A DNA stretch of 64,000 nt, taken from assembly GCF_003403095.1 (NCBI RefSeq), contig NZ_CP031555.1, forward strand, positions 3,846,001 to 3,910,000, in the 5' to 3' direction. Position 1 is the stretch's first letter. Every line of letters begins with the position of its first letter. The translations under genes were made by a program, and so were the position numbers. The DNA comes from Thalassospira indica. GTDB lineage: Bacteria; Pseudomonadota; Alphaproteobacteria; Rhodospirillales; Thalassospiraceae. Under the pieces are notes generated by a model. That model saw only the letters and a program-made list of their open reading frames with translations, did no database searches and was not told where the DNA came from. Shown here one piece after another: positions 8,486-16,604 of this stretch.

Positions 8486-9558
8486 CGCAATACCCGCCCA
8501 TGACACAGGATGATCGCAAAGGCCGGTGCACCGATCAGGGCCGTGATCACCCCGATGGGCAGGACCTGACCATCAAGAATGATGCGCGATACAATATCGG
8601 CCGCCACAAGGAACACCGCCCCGATCAGGGCAGATGCCGGCAACAGAAAGCCATGCCGTGTCCCGACAAAGAACCGCGCGGCATGGGGAATGACCAACCC
8701 GACAAAGCCGATGGACCCGACAATAGTGACCATGACGGCCGTCATCGATGCGGCAATGGCAATCAACACCACATAAACCCGGCGCACCGGCACACCAAGG
8801 GATGCCGCCGATTCCACTCCAAAGGTAAAGGCATCGAGCGCCCGCGAATACCAAAGGCAAACCAGCAAGCCAATAACGGCCACCGGGAGTGCAAGATAGA
8901 CATCGGGCCAACGCACGCCACTTAAATTACCAAGCAACCAGAACATCACCCCGCGTGCCTCGTCCGCCGTGGCGGCCTTGGTCACGATGAATGACGTTAA
9001 CGCGTTAAAAAGTTGCGATCCCGCGACCCCGGCAAGAATGATCGCACCTGCCCCGCGCCCGGCCGGAATGGCCAAAAGGGCAACAAACCCGAATGCCACC
9101 AGCGCGCCGACAAAGGCGCCAAGTGACAGGGAAACCATGCCTGCCCCGAACCCCAGAATGGCAACACTGACCGCACCGGTCGATGCCCCGGCCGAAATCC
9201 CCAACAAATAGGGATCCGCCAGACTATTGCGCAAAAGCGCCTGCAACACTGCGCCCGATAGCGCAAGGGACGCGCCGCAGGCCGCCGCCACCATGGCGCG
9301 CGATATCCGGTAATTCCAGATGATCCCGGCATCAATCGGATCAACGTCATAGCCCGCCTGCCAAAGATGATTGGCAATGGTCTGAAGCACGGTGCCAAGG
9401 GGAATGTGTGTTTCCCCCTTGGCCGCGGCCATCGCGATGACGCCAACAAGCAAAACCAGGGCGCCAAGACTGACACCGGCCCGCACAAGATATGCCCGCC
9501 CCGCCAGCGATTGCCGAGGTGGCTGAACCGGCTGCTGCACTGGCGTTGTTTCAAACAT
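8482..9558 (-). CDS. btuC: ABC transporter permease, FecCD/BtuC family
   Basis: A 358-residue integral membrane protein with about ten hydrophobic segments, typical of the FecCD/BtuC permease family of type II ABC importers. Family marks include IPLGTVLQTIANHLW near the N-terminus, ALSGAVLQALLRNSLADPYLLGIS and GFVGLVIPHAARFFVG, followed by the conserved hydrophobic C-terminal region ending in GRVLR. A roughly 25-residue Gln/Pro-rich cytoplasmic N-terminus (TTPVQQPVQPPRQ) precedes the first helix. It lies 40 bases after the binding-protein gene and overlaps the ATPase start. Substrate is inferred from the upstream riboswitch to be a corrinoid. Confidence 0.88.
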   Translation of the reverse strand: MFETTPVQQPVQPPRQSLAGRAYLVRAGVSLGALVLLVGVIAMAAAKGETHIPLGTVLQTIANHLWQAGYDVDPIDAGIIWNYRISRAMVAAACGASLALSGAVLQALLRNSLADPYLLGISAGASTGAVSVAILGFGAGMVSLSLGAFVGALVAFGFVALLAIPAGRGAGAIILAGVAGSQLFNALTSFIVTKAATADEARGVMFWLLGNLSGVRWPDVYLALPVAVIGLLVCLWYSRALDAFTFGVESAASLGVPVRRVYVVLIAIAASMTAVMVTIVGSIGFVGLVIPHAARFFVGTRHGFLLPASALIGAVFLVAADIVSRIILDGQVLPIGVITALIGAPAFAIILCHGRVLR

Positions 9559-9598
9559 TGAATTCTCCGGGCATATCAGGCGCCTTTGGCAGTGCAGG

Positions 9599-10624
9599 TC
9601 AGTTCGAAGCGCTCAGTCTTTCGACCGCTTCGGCAAGTGTTTCAATACCATTGATCAGGCGGATGGTCGGATCCATCGACTGGGCGTCCATCACCACGAT
9701 ATTGCCATTGCGCACCGCCTTCATCTGACTTGCTACCGGATCGGTTTTCAGGAAGTCCATCTTGACCTGCCAGTCATCAGCCGGAAAACGCCGACGTCCC
9801 ATTTTACCGATCACGATGATATCAGGGTTTGCGCGCGCGATGGTTTCCCAGCCAACTGTTGGCCATTCTTCATTGCTGTCGATGATGTTGCGAACACCAA
9901 GTTTACCGGCGATATAGCCCGCGGCGCCGTTTTTACCGGCCACATAGGGATCTCTGTTGATTTCGGGGCTGGAGAACCAGAAGACAGCGGAAACATTGTC
10001 ATGGCCGCTTGCCGTCACACGCGCCAATGAGCTTTCCTGACGTTCCTTCAGGCTTGCAATCAGCGCGTCGCCGCGATCTTCCACATCAAAGATTTGCGCA
10101 AAATCGGAAATCTCGCGATAAATCAGATCCATGGTGAAGCCTTCGTGACGCACCCCGTCACCGCCACCGGCATTGTCCTTGCCCACACAATCAGCAGGTG
10201 CTGTGTAGACCGGAATGGACAATTCGTTGAACTGTTCGGTGGTGCCGACGGTGCCCTTGGGCCCGACATGCCACTGATACTGGGTGGCAACCAGTTGCGG
10301 CTTTTGCGCGACAACGGTTTCGAACCCCGGATCATTGTCGGCCAGACGCGGCACAGATGCGTTGACGTCCTTGAATTCATCCATCACCGGGCCAAACCAG
10401 ACACCCGTGCCCTTGACCTTGTCGGCCAGCCCCAGCAAATAAAGAATTTCGGTCGTGCTTTGGCCCAGCGAAACCACGCGTTCCGGGGCCGCATCAAATT
10501 GCAACATAGTGCCGCAGTTCTCGATACTCAGCGGATATTCGGTTGCGGACGCAAATGAAACAGATGAAATAAGACCAGCGGCAAACACCCCGACCGCCAG
10601 TACACGTTTATCGTGATTGATCAC
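9599..10624 (-). CDS. btuF: Periplasmic substrate-binding protein, BtuF/FepB-like
   Basis: A 341-residue periplasmic binding protein of the helical-backbone (cluster A-II) type used by B12, heme and siderophore importers. A signal peptide occupies residues 1-27 (SSVSFASA). The family core follows: PERVVSLGQSTTEILYLLG, then PQLVATQYQWH, a WETIARANPDIIVIG stretch, and AVRNGNIVVMDAQ near the C-terminus. A Cys pair (Cys37 in the N-terminal ENCGTM and Cys near 152 in ADCVGKD) may form a disulfide. Translation probably starts at the GTG at 10624, with GAGGGA about 9 bases upstream. It is the first gene of the operon controlled by the cobalamin riboswitch and by a second, palindrome-bearing promoter. 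Corrinoid specificity is inferred from the riboswitch. The protein itself resembles several metal-chelate binders. Confidence 0.8.
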   Translation of the reverse strand: MINHDKRVLAVGVFAAGLISSVSFASATEYPLSIENCGTMLQFDAAPERVVSLGQSTTEILYLLGLADKVKGTGVWFGPVMDEFKDVNASVPRLADNDPGFETVVAQKPQLVATQYQWHVGPKGTVGTTEQFNELSIPVYTAPADCVGKDNAGGGDGVRHEGFTMDLIYREISDFAQIFDVEDRGDALIASLKERQESSLARVTASGHDNVSAVFWFSSPEINRDPYVAGKNGAAGYIAGKLGVRNIIDSNEEWPTVGWETIARANPDIIVIGKMGRRRFPADDWQVKMDFLKTDPVASQMKAVRNGNIVVMDAQSMDPTIRLINGIETLAEAVERLSASN

Positions 10625-10694
10625 TTTTAGTTCCCTCTTGCTGATGCGCTGATCCGGGACCGTTTTGGATGATCCAGCTCCAACACATCGTCAA

Positions 10695-10734
10695 ATGTTA
10701 TGTTATAACATAACATCACCTTTGCTGCTGTCAA
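10695..10734 (-). promoter_or_regulatory. Internal promoter overlapped by a perfect 22-bp palindrome (Zur-like operator)
   Basis: Between the riboswitch and the binding-protein gene lies a perfect 22-bp palindrome at 10695-10716: ATGTTATGTTA followed by its exact reverse complement. Just upstream on the minus strand is a consensus -35 TTGACA (10734-10729). A 16-base spacer places TATGTT (10712-10707) as the -10, inside the palindrome. A repressor bound there would block this promoter. The ATGTTATA half-site resembles Zur (zinc uptake regulator) operators of proteobacteria. That assignment is from memory of the motif and is not proved here. Confidence 0.6.
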
Positions 10735-10861
10735 TGGACTGGCAAAAGTGTCAGGAGATGGCGGAAGATGTCGGCCTTAAAGCTTAGAAAACCTGGGCTA
10801 AACTGTTGGGCCAAGACACGTACCGACATTCTCCGGGGCACCCCGCCCGGTCCGTCGTCTT

Positions 10862-11041
10862 CGTGTCGGCAGGTCTCCTGGCTTACGGGTCAACGCATTT
10901 TCCCTGGCCTTCCCGGGTTGATCCCAGTGGCATTGGTCAGAAAAATGCTCGCCGCCTACAGTTGCGGGGGCAGCTTCGGTTAATGAGCCCATATTCGGCC
11001 CATCTCGAATTCCCTTTATCCGATATTCGGATACCGACACG
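10862..11041 (-). ncRNA. Cobalamin riboswitch
   Basis: Read on the minus strand, this leader contains the hallmarks of the adenosylcobalamin-sensing element. They are AAAGGGAA, then the GCTGCCCCCGCAACTGT block, then GCCACTGGG, and the 3' conserved box AAGCCAGGAGACCTGCC. An 8-bp outer P1 stem closes it perfectly (CGTGTCGG at 10862-10869 against CCGACACG at 11034-11041). A likely promoter (TTGACC at 11073-11068 with TAA-rich -10) lies just upstream. It precedes the btuFCD-like operon by about 240 bases. It should turn expression off when B12 is plentiful; the expression platform could act at transcription or translation and was not resolved. Confidence 0.95.
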
Positions 11042-11219
11042 TCACGGTTAGATTAAACCAAAAACACGGTCAAGGAAATTGGCAGACCACCAGTGGCATT
11101 AACGCTGCGCCTCCATGCATAAAAAGCAATTGATACGACCTTGAATTTGCCATGTTTCATCCCGATTACCTCCACACTGCCGGGTATGCTTTCCCGACAC
11201 CTCAAACCACAGGAATGTG

Positions 11220-12827
11220 ATGAACATGACGACTTCTGTTGAACGCAGACGCTTTTTGAAATCCATCGCGGCAGCCGGTCTTATCCTGCCGGGAATGTCG
11301 ATCTATCAGCATGCTTTGGCAGATGTCGACGGCCTTGATCTGGGTTCGGCACAGCCGTTTGATTTTGCCGATCTGATTGCACGCGCCAAATCCATGGCCG
11401 CATCGGCATATGAAGCACCCATTGCGCCAAACCCGGAAATTGTCGGCAAGATCGATTACGACACCCATGGCAAGCTGCATTACAAACGCGACCATTCGCC
11501 GTTTTCCGATGGATCAGGCACCTATCCGCTGACCTTCTTCCATCTGGGTATGTATTTCGCCAAACCGGTGCATATGTACCTTTTGGAAAACGGACAGGCA
11601 CGCGAAGTGATCTATAAGCCCGATTACTTTGACATGCCTGAAGACAGCATTGCCCGCCAGTTGCCTGCCAATAGCGGCTTTGCCGGTTTCCGCCTGCATG
11701 AAAATCAGGCGCGCGATGACTGGAAAACCCAGGACTGGGCGGCGTTTCTTGGCGCATCGTACTTCCGCGCCATTGGCGATGAAGGCCAATATGGCCTGTC
11801 GGCGCGCGGCATTGCGGTCAATACGGCGACCTCGGTTCCCGAAGAATTCCCCGATTTCCGTCAATTCTTTATCGAACCGGCCAAAAACCCCGAAGACCCG
11901 GTCACGGTCTATGCCCTGCTGGATGGGCCCAGCATCACGGGGGCTTATAAATTCCTGCTTTATCGCGGCGAAGGGGTGACGATGGATGTCGAAAAACATC
12001 TGTTTTTGCGCAAAGACATCGAACGGCTTGGCATCGCACCGCTGACCAGCATGTTCTGGTATTCCGAACAGAACAAATCGTTCCGCTTTGACTGGCGCCC
12101 GGAAGTGCATGACAGCGACGGGCTGGAGCTTTGGACCGGCGGCGGCGAACGCATCTGGCGACAGCTCAATAACCCGGAAACCATCCGTGCATCGGCGTTT
12201 GGCGACAATAACCCGCGTGGCTTTGGTCTGATGCAGCGCGATCGCGATGTGAAGAACTATCTGGATGGTGTGCGTTATCACCGCCGCCCCAGCCTGTGGG
12301 TCGAACCGCAGGGGGACTGGAATGACGGTGCGGTGCAGTTGATCGAAATCCCGACCGACGATGAAATCCACGATAACATTGCCGCCTTCTGGGTCCCGAA
12401 TGGCCCCGCCAAGGCGGGCAATGCGTATCAATTCAAATACCGCCTGTATTGGCAGGCCCATAACCCGTTCCCGGTCAAGGAACTGGCGCGTGCGACCGCA
12501 ACCCGCATGGGCCGTGGCGGAGAGCCCGGCACCAACCGGCCCAAGGACGAAATCAAGTTTTCGGTCGAGTTCGAGGGTGAGGTTCTGGGAACCCTTGCCT
12601 ACGGCGAATTCCCTGAAGTGGTTGTGACATCCTCGCGCGGGGAGATTGTCCGCACCAAGATCGAACCGATCATGGATACCCGCATCTGGCGGGCGGCCTT
12701 TGACCTTAAGGCGGCGGGCAATGATCCGGTTGACCTGCGCATGTATCTGAAACGCGGTGACGGCCCCTTAAGTGAAACCTGGATGTTCCAGCACCTGCCG
12801 GCCGTTGGCAACCAGCAACAGGGTTAA
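11220..12827 (+). CDS. opgD: Periplasmic glucan biosynthesis protein, MdoG/OpgD family (Tat-exported)
   Basis: A 535-residue MdoG/OpgG/OpgD family protein, needed for osmoregulated periplasmic glucan synthesis. The N-terminus carries a twin-arginine signal (RRRFLKS, then a hydrophobic stretch ending AHA-like near residue 36), as in E. coli OpgD rather than Sec-dependent OpgG. Family stretches include FFHLGMYFAKPVHMYLLENG, ARGIAVNTA, EGVTMDVEKHLFLRKDIERLGIAPLTSMFWY and FGLMQRDRDVKNYLDG. These cover the N-terminal beta-sandwich, and a C-terminal Ig-like domain follows. Length is normal. I chose ATG 11220 with an AGGA site just upstream; GTG 11217 and ATG 11226 are alternatives. No opgH glycosyltransferase is nearby, so its partner must be encoded elsewhere. 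Confidence 0.88.
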   Translation: MNMTTSVERRRFLKSIAAAGLILPGMSIYQHALADVDGLDLGSAQPFDFADLIARAKSMAASAYEAPIAPNPEIVGKIDYDTHGKLHYKRDHSPFSDGSGTYPLTFFHLGMYFAKPVHMYLLENGQAREVIYKPDYFDMPEDSIARQLPANSGFAGFRLHENQARDDWKTQDWAAFLGASYFRAIGDEGQYGLSARGIAVNTATSVPEEFPDFRQFFIEPAKNPEDPVTVYALLDGPSITGAYKFLLYRGEGVTMDVEKHLFLRKDIERLGIAPLTSMFWYSEQNKSFRFDWRPEVHDSDGLELWTGGGERIWRQLNNPETIRASAFGDNNPRGFGLMQRDRDVKNYLDGVRYHRRPSLWVEPQGDWNDGAVQLIEIPTDDEIHDNIAAFWVPNGPAKAGNAYQFKYRLYWQAHNPFPVKELARATATRMGRGGEPGTNRPKDEIKFSVEFEGEVLGTLAYGEFPEVVVTSSRGEIVRTKIEPIMDTRIWRAAFDLKAAGNDPVDLRMYLKRGDGPLSETWMFQHLPAVGNQQQG

Positions 12828-12829
12828 TG

Positions 12830-13747
12830 TTAATGCGGGGCCATGTCGGCAGACTGGCTGGCCCCGCCCTGCCCAAGGATCGCCATGACATCGCGGATTG
12901 GCGGTGCCCCAAACATGCGGGCATATTCGCGGCTGAACTGTGACGCGCTTTCATACCCGACCGCGTAGGCCGCAGATGCCGCATCCTTCATTTCGGCCAG
13001 CATGATCTGACGCGCCGTGGTCAGGCGGAGCCGCTTTTGGTACTGAAGCGGGCTCATGGCTGTCACCTGTTTGAAGTGGTGATGGAAGGAAGACGGGCTC
13101 ATATTGGCACGATTTGCCAAGTCTTCCACCTTAAGCGGCTTGTCGAAATTATCCTTGATCAGTTGAAGGGCTGCCGAGATGCGCTGCATATTGCTGCCGC
13201 CGATGGCAAGCCCCGCAATCGCCGCCCCCTTGGCGGTACATAACAAGCGATAATGCACTTCGCGCATCAAAAGCGGCAACATCACCGGCACATCATCGGG
13301 ACGATCAAGCAGCTCAACCACCCGCAAGACAGCATCAGTCAGGCTTTCGGTTGTCTTTTCAACAAAAAGCCCGCGTGTGCTTTCTCCGTCTGCGCCCATC
13401 TTGATATCCATGTTGGCAACAAGTTCGCCAAGGATCTTCGCATCCAGATCAAGTGACAGGCTGCGATACGGCGCATCCTCGGCCGCCAGCGTCACATGGC
13501 CAACAAGTGGCAAATCGACCGATGCCGCCAGCAGTTGGCCGGGCTCATAGCGATAAAGCTCATCCCCCAGCGTGACTTCCTTTGCGCCTGAGATAATCAG
13601 ACACAGGCAAGGCTTGTAAATCGTTGGCACCTTGAGGGTCGGACCGGTTGACCGAAACATCCAGACCGGCTCAACAGCCGTGCGCACAGCACCGTCCGCC
13701 TCGCAGTATTTGTCAATCAGGCCACACAGCTTCTGATAGCTATCCAT
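12830..13747 (-). CDS. AraC-family transcriptional regulator
   Basis: A 305-residue regulator with an N-terminal AraC_N-type cupin domain (about residues 20-180, with KPCLCLIISGAKEVTLGDE and the YEPGQLLAASVDLP segment). The C-terminal double helix-turn-helix domain (about 195-295) contains ANMSPSSFHHHFKQVTAMSPLQYQKRLRL and AYAVGYESASQFSREYARMFG. The ATG at 13747 has a strong AAAGGG site upstream; the frame is open further but adds residues that do not fit the family. It is divergent from the SDR gene across 183 bases, the usual layout when an AraC_N regulator controls a neighbouring oxidoreductase. The inducer is unknown. Confidence 0.9.
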   Translation of the reverse strand: MDSYQKLCGLIDKYCEADGAVRTAVEPVWMFRSTGPTLKVPTIYKPCLCLIISGAKEVTLGDELYRYEPGQLLAASVDLPLVGHVTLAAEDAPYRSLSLDLDAKILGELVANMDIKMGADGESTRGLFVEKTTESLTDAVLRVVELLDRPDDVPVMLPLLMREVHYRLLCTAKGAAIAGLAIGGSNMQRISAALQLIKDNFDKPLKVEDLANRANMSPSSFHHHFKQVTAMSPLQYQKRLRLTTARQIMLAEMKDAASAAYAVGYESASQFSREYARMFGAPPIRDVMAILGQGGASQSADMAPH

Positions 13748-13930
13748 CGCAAAACCCTTTGTTTTCCATAGGCCCACTATACACGCGCCTTCACGCGGAC
13801 AAAGCACTCAATCTCGAATTTGGAGGATTAGGCAATCCAATTCCAGTTCTGTGTATTCATCAATCGGGGATTTATCGACAGAGTAGGCGCCACGACACAA
13901 ACACCGACACACCAACCCAAGGAGCATGTC

Positions 13931-14677
13931 ATGTCGAACCCGATCAACCATGTCGAAAACAAAACCGTTATCATCACCGGTGCCAGCAGCGGCATTGGCG
14001 AAGCCACCGCCCGCCTTCTTGCCTCCCGCGGGGCCAATGTGGTTCTTGGCGCACGCCGTACAGAACGCCTTGATGAGATTGCCACCGAAATCGAAGCTGC
14101 TGGCGGCCGTGCCATGGCCCGTTCGGTGGATGTCACCAATGCCGATAGCGTCGAGGCACTGGTTTACAACGCAAACAACCTTTATGGCCGTGTGGATGCG
14201 ATCTTCAACAATGCCGGCGTGATGCCGCTTGCCCCGATGTCGGCACTGAAAACCGACGAATGGGACAACATGATCAACGTCAATATTCGCGGTGTTCTGA
14301 ACGGCATTGCAGCTGTCCTGCCGCTGTTTGAACAACAGGGTGGCGGCCATGTCATCAACACCGCGTCCATTGCGGCACATAACGTATATTCAAGTGCTGC
14401 TGTCTATTGCGGAACCAAATACGCGGTCTGGGCGATTTCCGAAGGCCTGCGTCAGGAAAGTACCAATGTCCGTGTCACCACCATTTCGCCGGGCGTGGTC
14501 GAGACCGAACTGGGTCACGATATTTCCGATCCGAACAGCAAGGAGCTTCTGACCCAGTTCCGTCAGATATCCCTGACCCCGGATGCGATTGCGCGGGCTG
14601 TGCTTTATGCCCTTGATCAGCCCGCAGATGTCGACATCAACGAAGTTATTGTCCGCCCGACGGCATCGGCATTTTGA
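13931..14677 (+). CDS. Short-chain dehydrogenase/reductase (SDR), classical
   Basis: A 248-residue classical SDR. The cofactor motif TGASSGIG is at residues 16-23, the NNAG motif is near 93-96, and the catalytic Ser146, Tyr159 and Lys163 are in place (TASIAA, AVYCGTK). GARRTERL after beta-2 carries basic residues that usually favour NADP(H). Substrate is unknown. It is divergent from the AraC regulator and overlaps the next gene by one base (TGATG), so SDR and the Atu4866-domain protein are cotranscribed and probably under the AraC regulator. That control is inferred from layout. Confidence 0.92.
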   Translation: MSNPINHVENKTVIITGASSGIGEATARLLASRGANVVLGARRTERLDEIATEIEAAGGRAMARSVDVTNADSVEALVYNANNLYGRVDAIFNNAGVMPLAPMSALKTDEWDNMINVNIRGVLNGIAAVLPLFEQQGGGHVINTASIAAHNVYSSAAVYCGTKYAVWAISEGLRQESTNVRVTTISPGVVETELGHDISDPNSKELLTQFRQISLTPDAIARAVLYALDQPADVDINEVIVRPTASAF

Positions 14678-15027
14678 TGAAGATCATTCTGCAATCCTTG
14701 TGTTTTCTTTCCATGCTGGTGGTGTTCGCATCACCAGCATGGCCCCAACAGGAGGCCGGTATGAACAAAAGCGCTGAAATCGCCCCGCACCCGTATGTCG
14801 GCATGTGGGTGACCAAGGATGGTCATATCCGCCAGAAACTGCGTGCCGACGGCCGCTATGACGAGGCCCGTGGCGAACGGAAGTCAGCCTATCAGGGCGA
14901 CTATCAGGTTTCAGGCAACTACATCACCTATCAGGATGACACCGGTTTTACCGCCGATGGCTATTTCGAAAATGATGTCCTGTATCACGGTGGCATGGTG
15001 ATGTTTCGTGAAACAGCCAAAGACTAA
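14677..15027 (+). CDS. Secreted Atu4866-domain protein
   Basis: A 116-residue protein with a signal peptide (residues 1-24, ending SPAWPQ). The compact domain after it has the pattern HPYVGMWVTKDGHIRQKL, GRYDEARGERKSAYQG, DDTGFTADGYFE and LYHGGMVMFR. I recognise this as the Atu4866 family (a small beta-barrel-like fold first described from an Agrobacterium structure, function unknown). The ATG overlaps the SDR stop by one base. The domain often accompanies SDR enzymes and AraC regulators, as here. It may bind a small ligand, which is a guess from fold type. Confidence 0.75.
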   Translation: MKIILQSLCFLSMLVVFASPAWPQQEAGMNKSAEIAPHPYVGMWVTKDGHIRQKLRADGRYDEARGERKSAYQGDYQVSGNYITYQDDTGFTADGYFENDVLYHGGMVMFRETAKD

Positions 15028-15093
15028 GCAGCCTTTTCAGTCAAAAAGACTGAGGCACTAGAAATATTGCGCCTCTCCGAATAAATCGGAGCG

Positions 15094-15774
15094 CTAACTA
15101 GACCACTCGCCAAGAACAAATTGCATGAAATCTTCTGGTGTTGTCTCAGAGAGGCCTTCCTCATGCATCTTTTCGGCCCATTGAATGAGACCTTGAGCCA
15201 TTTTGGAAGTTCCGTTCACGGGCTGAATATACTCTATCCATAATTCAATTTCTCTAACAGTGACATCGCGCTTAATACACAACAACTCCGCAGTGTGGAT
15301 TAATTGCCCTGCCAATTCACGATCTATAACCTTTTCAGGCTCCGACCAGTGAGAATTGCCGTAGCAGTCAGTGTATAAACCCAATTGTTTAACGCTATTG
15401 AGCAAAACTGTGTGCTCGCCGTTTCTGTCGACCACTGAAGAAAAATCTTTAAGGTATCTACCTCCATCCTTTGCAAGACTTGGAAGTATCCAAGCACCGT
15501 TTTTTGATCGATGATCTCGATAGCGCTTCCATTCCTTGGAAACTTCAGGGGCGTCACCCGCAAGTACTATGCTCCGAATGATAGAGGATTTTCCGGCTTC
15601 CTCTATTGCCAAAGCCGCAATAGAGGAAGCTGTTGGATATCTCATTTCGCTGAATAGCAACTTGGCGTCGTCCAACAAACGACGCGCATTTCTGAAGGCG
15701 GCATTTATGCCCTCCGCAGCAGTCGATGGACTAAGTGTGCCCCTGAATTCCTCAGGCTTTCCCTTCGTCACCAT
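15094..15774 (-). CDS. AbiV-type abortive infection (HEPN-like) protein
   Basis: A 226-residue protein that I assign to the AbiV family, a phage-defence protein first known from Lactococcus. In that family the N-terminal helical HEPN-like domain carries A-x-N-A-x-x-L-x-x-D-A and LAIEEAGK motifs. Here they read AFRNARRLLDDAKLL and SIAALAIEEAGKSSIIRS (about residues 25-70). The rest is helical and more variable. Base composition is clearly lower than the neighbours: three 60-base lines inside the gene count 29, 24 and 24 G+C (about 43%), against well over 55% around it. That suggests recent transfer. No toxin partner, integrase or second defence gene is adjacent. The start is ATG (CAT at 15772-15774). 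Assignment is from motif recognition only. Confidence 0.72.
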   Translation of the reverse strand: MVTKGKPEEFRGTLSPSTAAEGINAAFRNARRLLDDAKLLFSEMRYPTASSIAALAIEEAGKSSIIRSIVLAGDAPEVSKEWKRYRDHRSKNGAWILPSLAKDGGRYLKDFSSVVDRNGEHTVLLNSVKQLGLYTDCYGNSHWSEPEKVIDRELAGQLIHTAELLCIKRDVTVREIELWIEYIQPVNGTSKMAQGLIQWAEKMHEEGLSETTPEDFMQFVLGEWSS

Positions 15775-15810
15775 TAAAAAATCCTAGTAGAGAAAAACCG
15801 GAGCCGAGTG

Positions 15811-15858
15811 TTCCCTTTGCCAAGAAAGCTTTCCAAAACCAGGTTTCTGGAAAGGGAA
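15811..15858. repeat. Imperfect inverted repeat upstream of the AbiV gene
   Basis: TTCCCTTTGCCAAGAAA at 15811-15827 pairs with TTTCTGGAAAGGGAA at 15844-15858. The outer eight bases match perfectly, and two bulges interrupt the rest. It lies between the AbiV gene and tadA. It has no U-run on either strand, so it is not a good terminator. It could be an operator for the AbiV gene or a remnant of the insertion that brought it in. Neither can be decided. Confidence 0.5.
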
Positions 15859-15872
15859 TATGGTCAATCAAT

Positions 15873-16325
15873 TCACCTCAGAGATCCAAAGAAATCCCTC
15901 AAAAGCTTGGCCGCCTCTACCTCGCCAATGCCGCCATAGACTTCCGGGCGGTGATGGCAGCTTGTGCTTTCAAACACGCGCGGGCCGTGATCAACGCCAC
16001 CACCCTTGGGGTCATAGGCCCCGAAATAAACCCGCCGCAGACGGGCAAATGAAATGGCGGTTGCGCACATCGGGCAAGGTTCAAGCGTGACATACAGATC
16101 GCAATTGGGAAGTCTTGGTTCGCCCTTGGCCCCGGCAGCGGCCCGGATGACGAGGATTTCGGCGTGTGCCGTTGGATCGTTCATTTCCTCGGTCAGGTTT
16201 CCGGCACGTGCCAAAACCTCGCCGCTATCAGCATCGACCAGAACGGCACCGACGGGCACTTCGCCCCGACGCGCGGCAGCGCGGGCTTCTTCAAGTGCCA
16301 TATCCATATAGCTGTCTGCACTCAT
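15873..16325 (-). CDS. tadA: tRNA-specific adenosine deaminase (TadA-like)
   Basis: A 150-residue zinc deaminase of the TadA/CMP-dCMP family. TadA converts adenosine-34 to inosine in tRNA-Arg(ACG). The zinc motifs are complete: HAE (His54, Glu56) and PCPMC (Cys84, Cys87). Typical TadA blocks are present (MDMALEEARAAARRGEVPVGAVLV, NDPTAHAEILVIR, CDLYVTLEPCPMCATAI, YFGAYDPKGGGVDHG). The start ATG at 16325 gives the normal length. Guanine deaminases share the motifs, but the N-terminal pattern and HAEILVIR favour TadA. Confidence 0.85.
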   Translation of the reverse strand: MSADSYMDMALEEARAAARRGEVPVGAVLVDADSGEVLARAGNLTEEMNDPTAHAEILVIRAAAGAKGEPRLPNCDLYVTLEPCPMCATAISFARLRRVYFGAYDPKGGGVDHGPRVFESTSCHHRPEVYGGIGEVEAAKLLRDFFGSLR

Positions 16326-16604
16326 GATCTTTCCATCCCGCTTGTGCCATCTGACAAATCAGGTCGATTGTCAGGGCTGATCTTGTTTTTACTTCATTTT
16401 AGGGCGTGTATGCTCACAGTGCTACCATGCAGATAATGGGTCAAGCCATCATCTGGCAGGTTGCCGGAGAAGCTTTACTGGCGACGGCCCGCAGAAACGC
16501 ATGGACCATCCGCGTGAATTGCCGTTGCCCTTAAAGGGTTACACAGGTAGTTTCCGCGTGACTTTATTCGCGAACCTGTCACCAGCATCAAGGCTATTTC
16601 GATC

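Noticed and set aside
10768-11051. Open frames across the riboswitch region on both strands
   Set aside because: The region is a structured RNA with conserved cobalamin boxes. The frames have no ribosome-binding sites or families.
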